DNA of 5,019 bases from Spirochaetaceae bacterium. GTDB lineage: Bacteria; Spirochaetota; Spirochaetia; Treponematales; Breznakiellaceae. The DNA is taken from assembly GCA_031273985.1 (NCBI GenBank), contig JAISQV010000185.1, forward strand, positions 1-5,019, written 5' to 3'. The notes under the pieces are model-generated. The model had not been told where the DNA came from and searched no databases. It saw nothing but the letters and a program-made list of their open reading frames with translations. Below are positions 4,829 through 5,019 of the stretch, piece by piece; position 1 is the first letter of the stretch; every line of letters starts with the position of its first letter. The position numbers and the translations under genes were made by a program.

Positions 4829-5019
4829 TTAACCGGTGAAAGCTGCTTTTAGCGCGTCCAGGTCCAGTTCCGGGTAAACGGGGAAGCGGGAGAGCAGGTT
4901 CCGCACCCGTTCCAGGGCCCGGACTTTGACCTCCGGCGCTATTTCGTACTTCATTTTGCTGAGCCGGGACGGGGTTTTGGCTTCCGGGGCGGGCTTCGTG
5001 CCCTTGAGGACCAGGGAAA
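4829..5019 (-). CDS. C-terminal end of a gene cut by the window edge (possibly serine hydroxymethyltransferase)
   Basis: Only the last 62 residues are inside the window; the gene enters from the right and stops at the TAA at 4831-4829. The reading includes KMKYEIAPEVKVRALERVRN, then LLSRFPVYPELDLDALKAAF. No stop occurs in this frame up to the window edge and codon use is GC-rich like the other genes. The terminal helix followed by RFPVYPELDL recalls the C-terminus of the longer serine hydroxymethyltransferases (GlyA) of spirochaetes and chlamydiae, which end with a FPLYP-type motif. That identification is a memory-based suggestion; that this is coding sequence is fairly secure. It is convergent with the flaA operon. 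Confidence 0.65.
   Translation of the reverse strand, partial: SLVLKGTKPAPEAKTPSRLSKMKYEIAPEVKVRALERVRNLLSRFPVYPELDLDALKAAFTG

Overview
The window looks like a chromosome segment from a spirochaete of the Treponema group. The strongest sign is a tandem pair of secreted proteins of the FlaA family, the sheath protein of periplasmic flagella, found almost only in spirochaetes. A class II fructose-bisphosphate aldolase lies close by; from memory, Treponema pallidum has the same fba-flaA-flaA neighbourhood (about TP0662-TP0664). The GC-rich coding sequence and the many intergenic repeats fit an environmental or gut treponeme better than T. pallidum, but the species cannot be fixed from this sequence.

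Layout. Positions 1-433 hold no gene. They contain two tandem copies (period 91 bp) of a 74-bp sequence that can fold into two hairpins, then a double minisatellite: four 11-bp units followed by four 16-bp units whose cores are reverse complements. Positions 434-1432 (minus) encode the aldolase. The 118-bp gap 1433-1550 is a compact divergent promoter region: the two predicted -35 boxes overlap almost completely, and the rightward promoter appears to start transcription at the ATG of the next gene (leaderless). Positions 1551-2441 (plus) encode a membrane-anchored protein with a probable periplasmic BMP/PnrA-like ligand-binding fold. Positions 2442-2623 hold a near-consensus promoter (TAGACA, 17 bp, TATAAT) with a perfect dyad around its -10 box. 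Positions 2624-3367 and 3380-4120 (plus) are the flaA pair, an operon with a 12-bp gap, ending at a textbook terminator (4136-4166).

Positions 4167-4828 again hold no intact gene: CACGAA-type short repeats, a frameshifted and internally deleted transposase remnant (minus, 4300-4548), and a composite element of stem-loops with GCA loops (4683-4798). At the right edge, 4829-5019 (minus) is the C-terminal end of a gene, tentatively glyA.

Functionally this is a conserved housekeeping and motility core (glycolysis, a surface or periplasmic binding-like protein, flagellar sheath) between two repeat-rich, recombinogenic flanks. I see no defence system, CRISPR array, tRNA or rRNA. The points most worth following are the leaderless and overlapping divergent promoters, the dyad on the flaA promoter, and the structured repeat families on both flanks.
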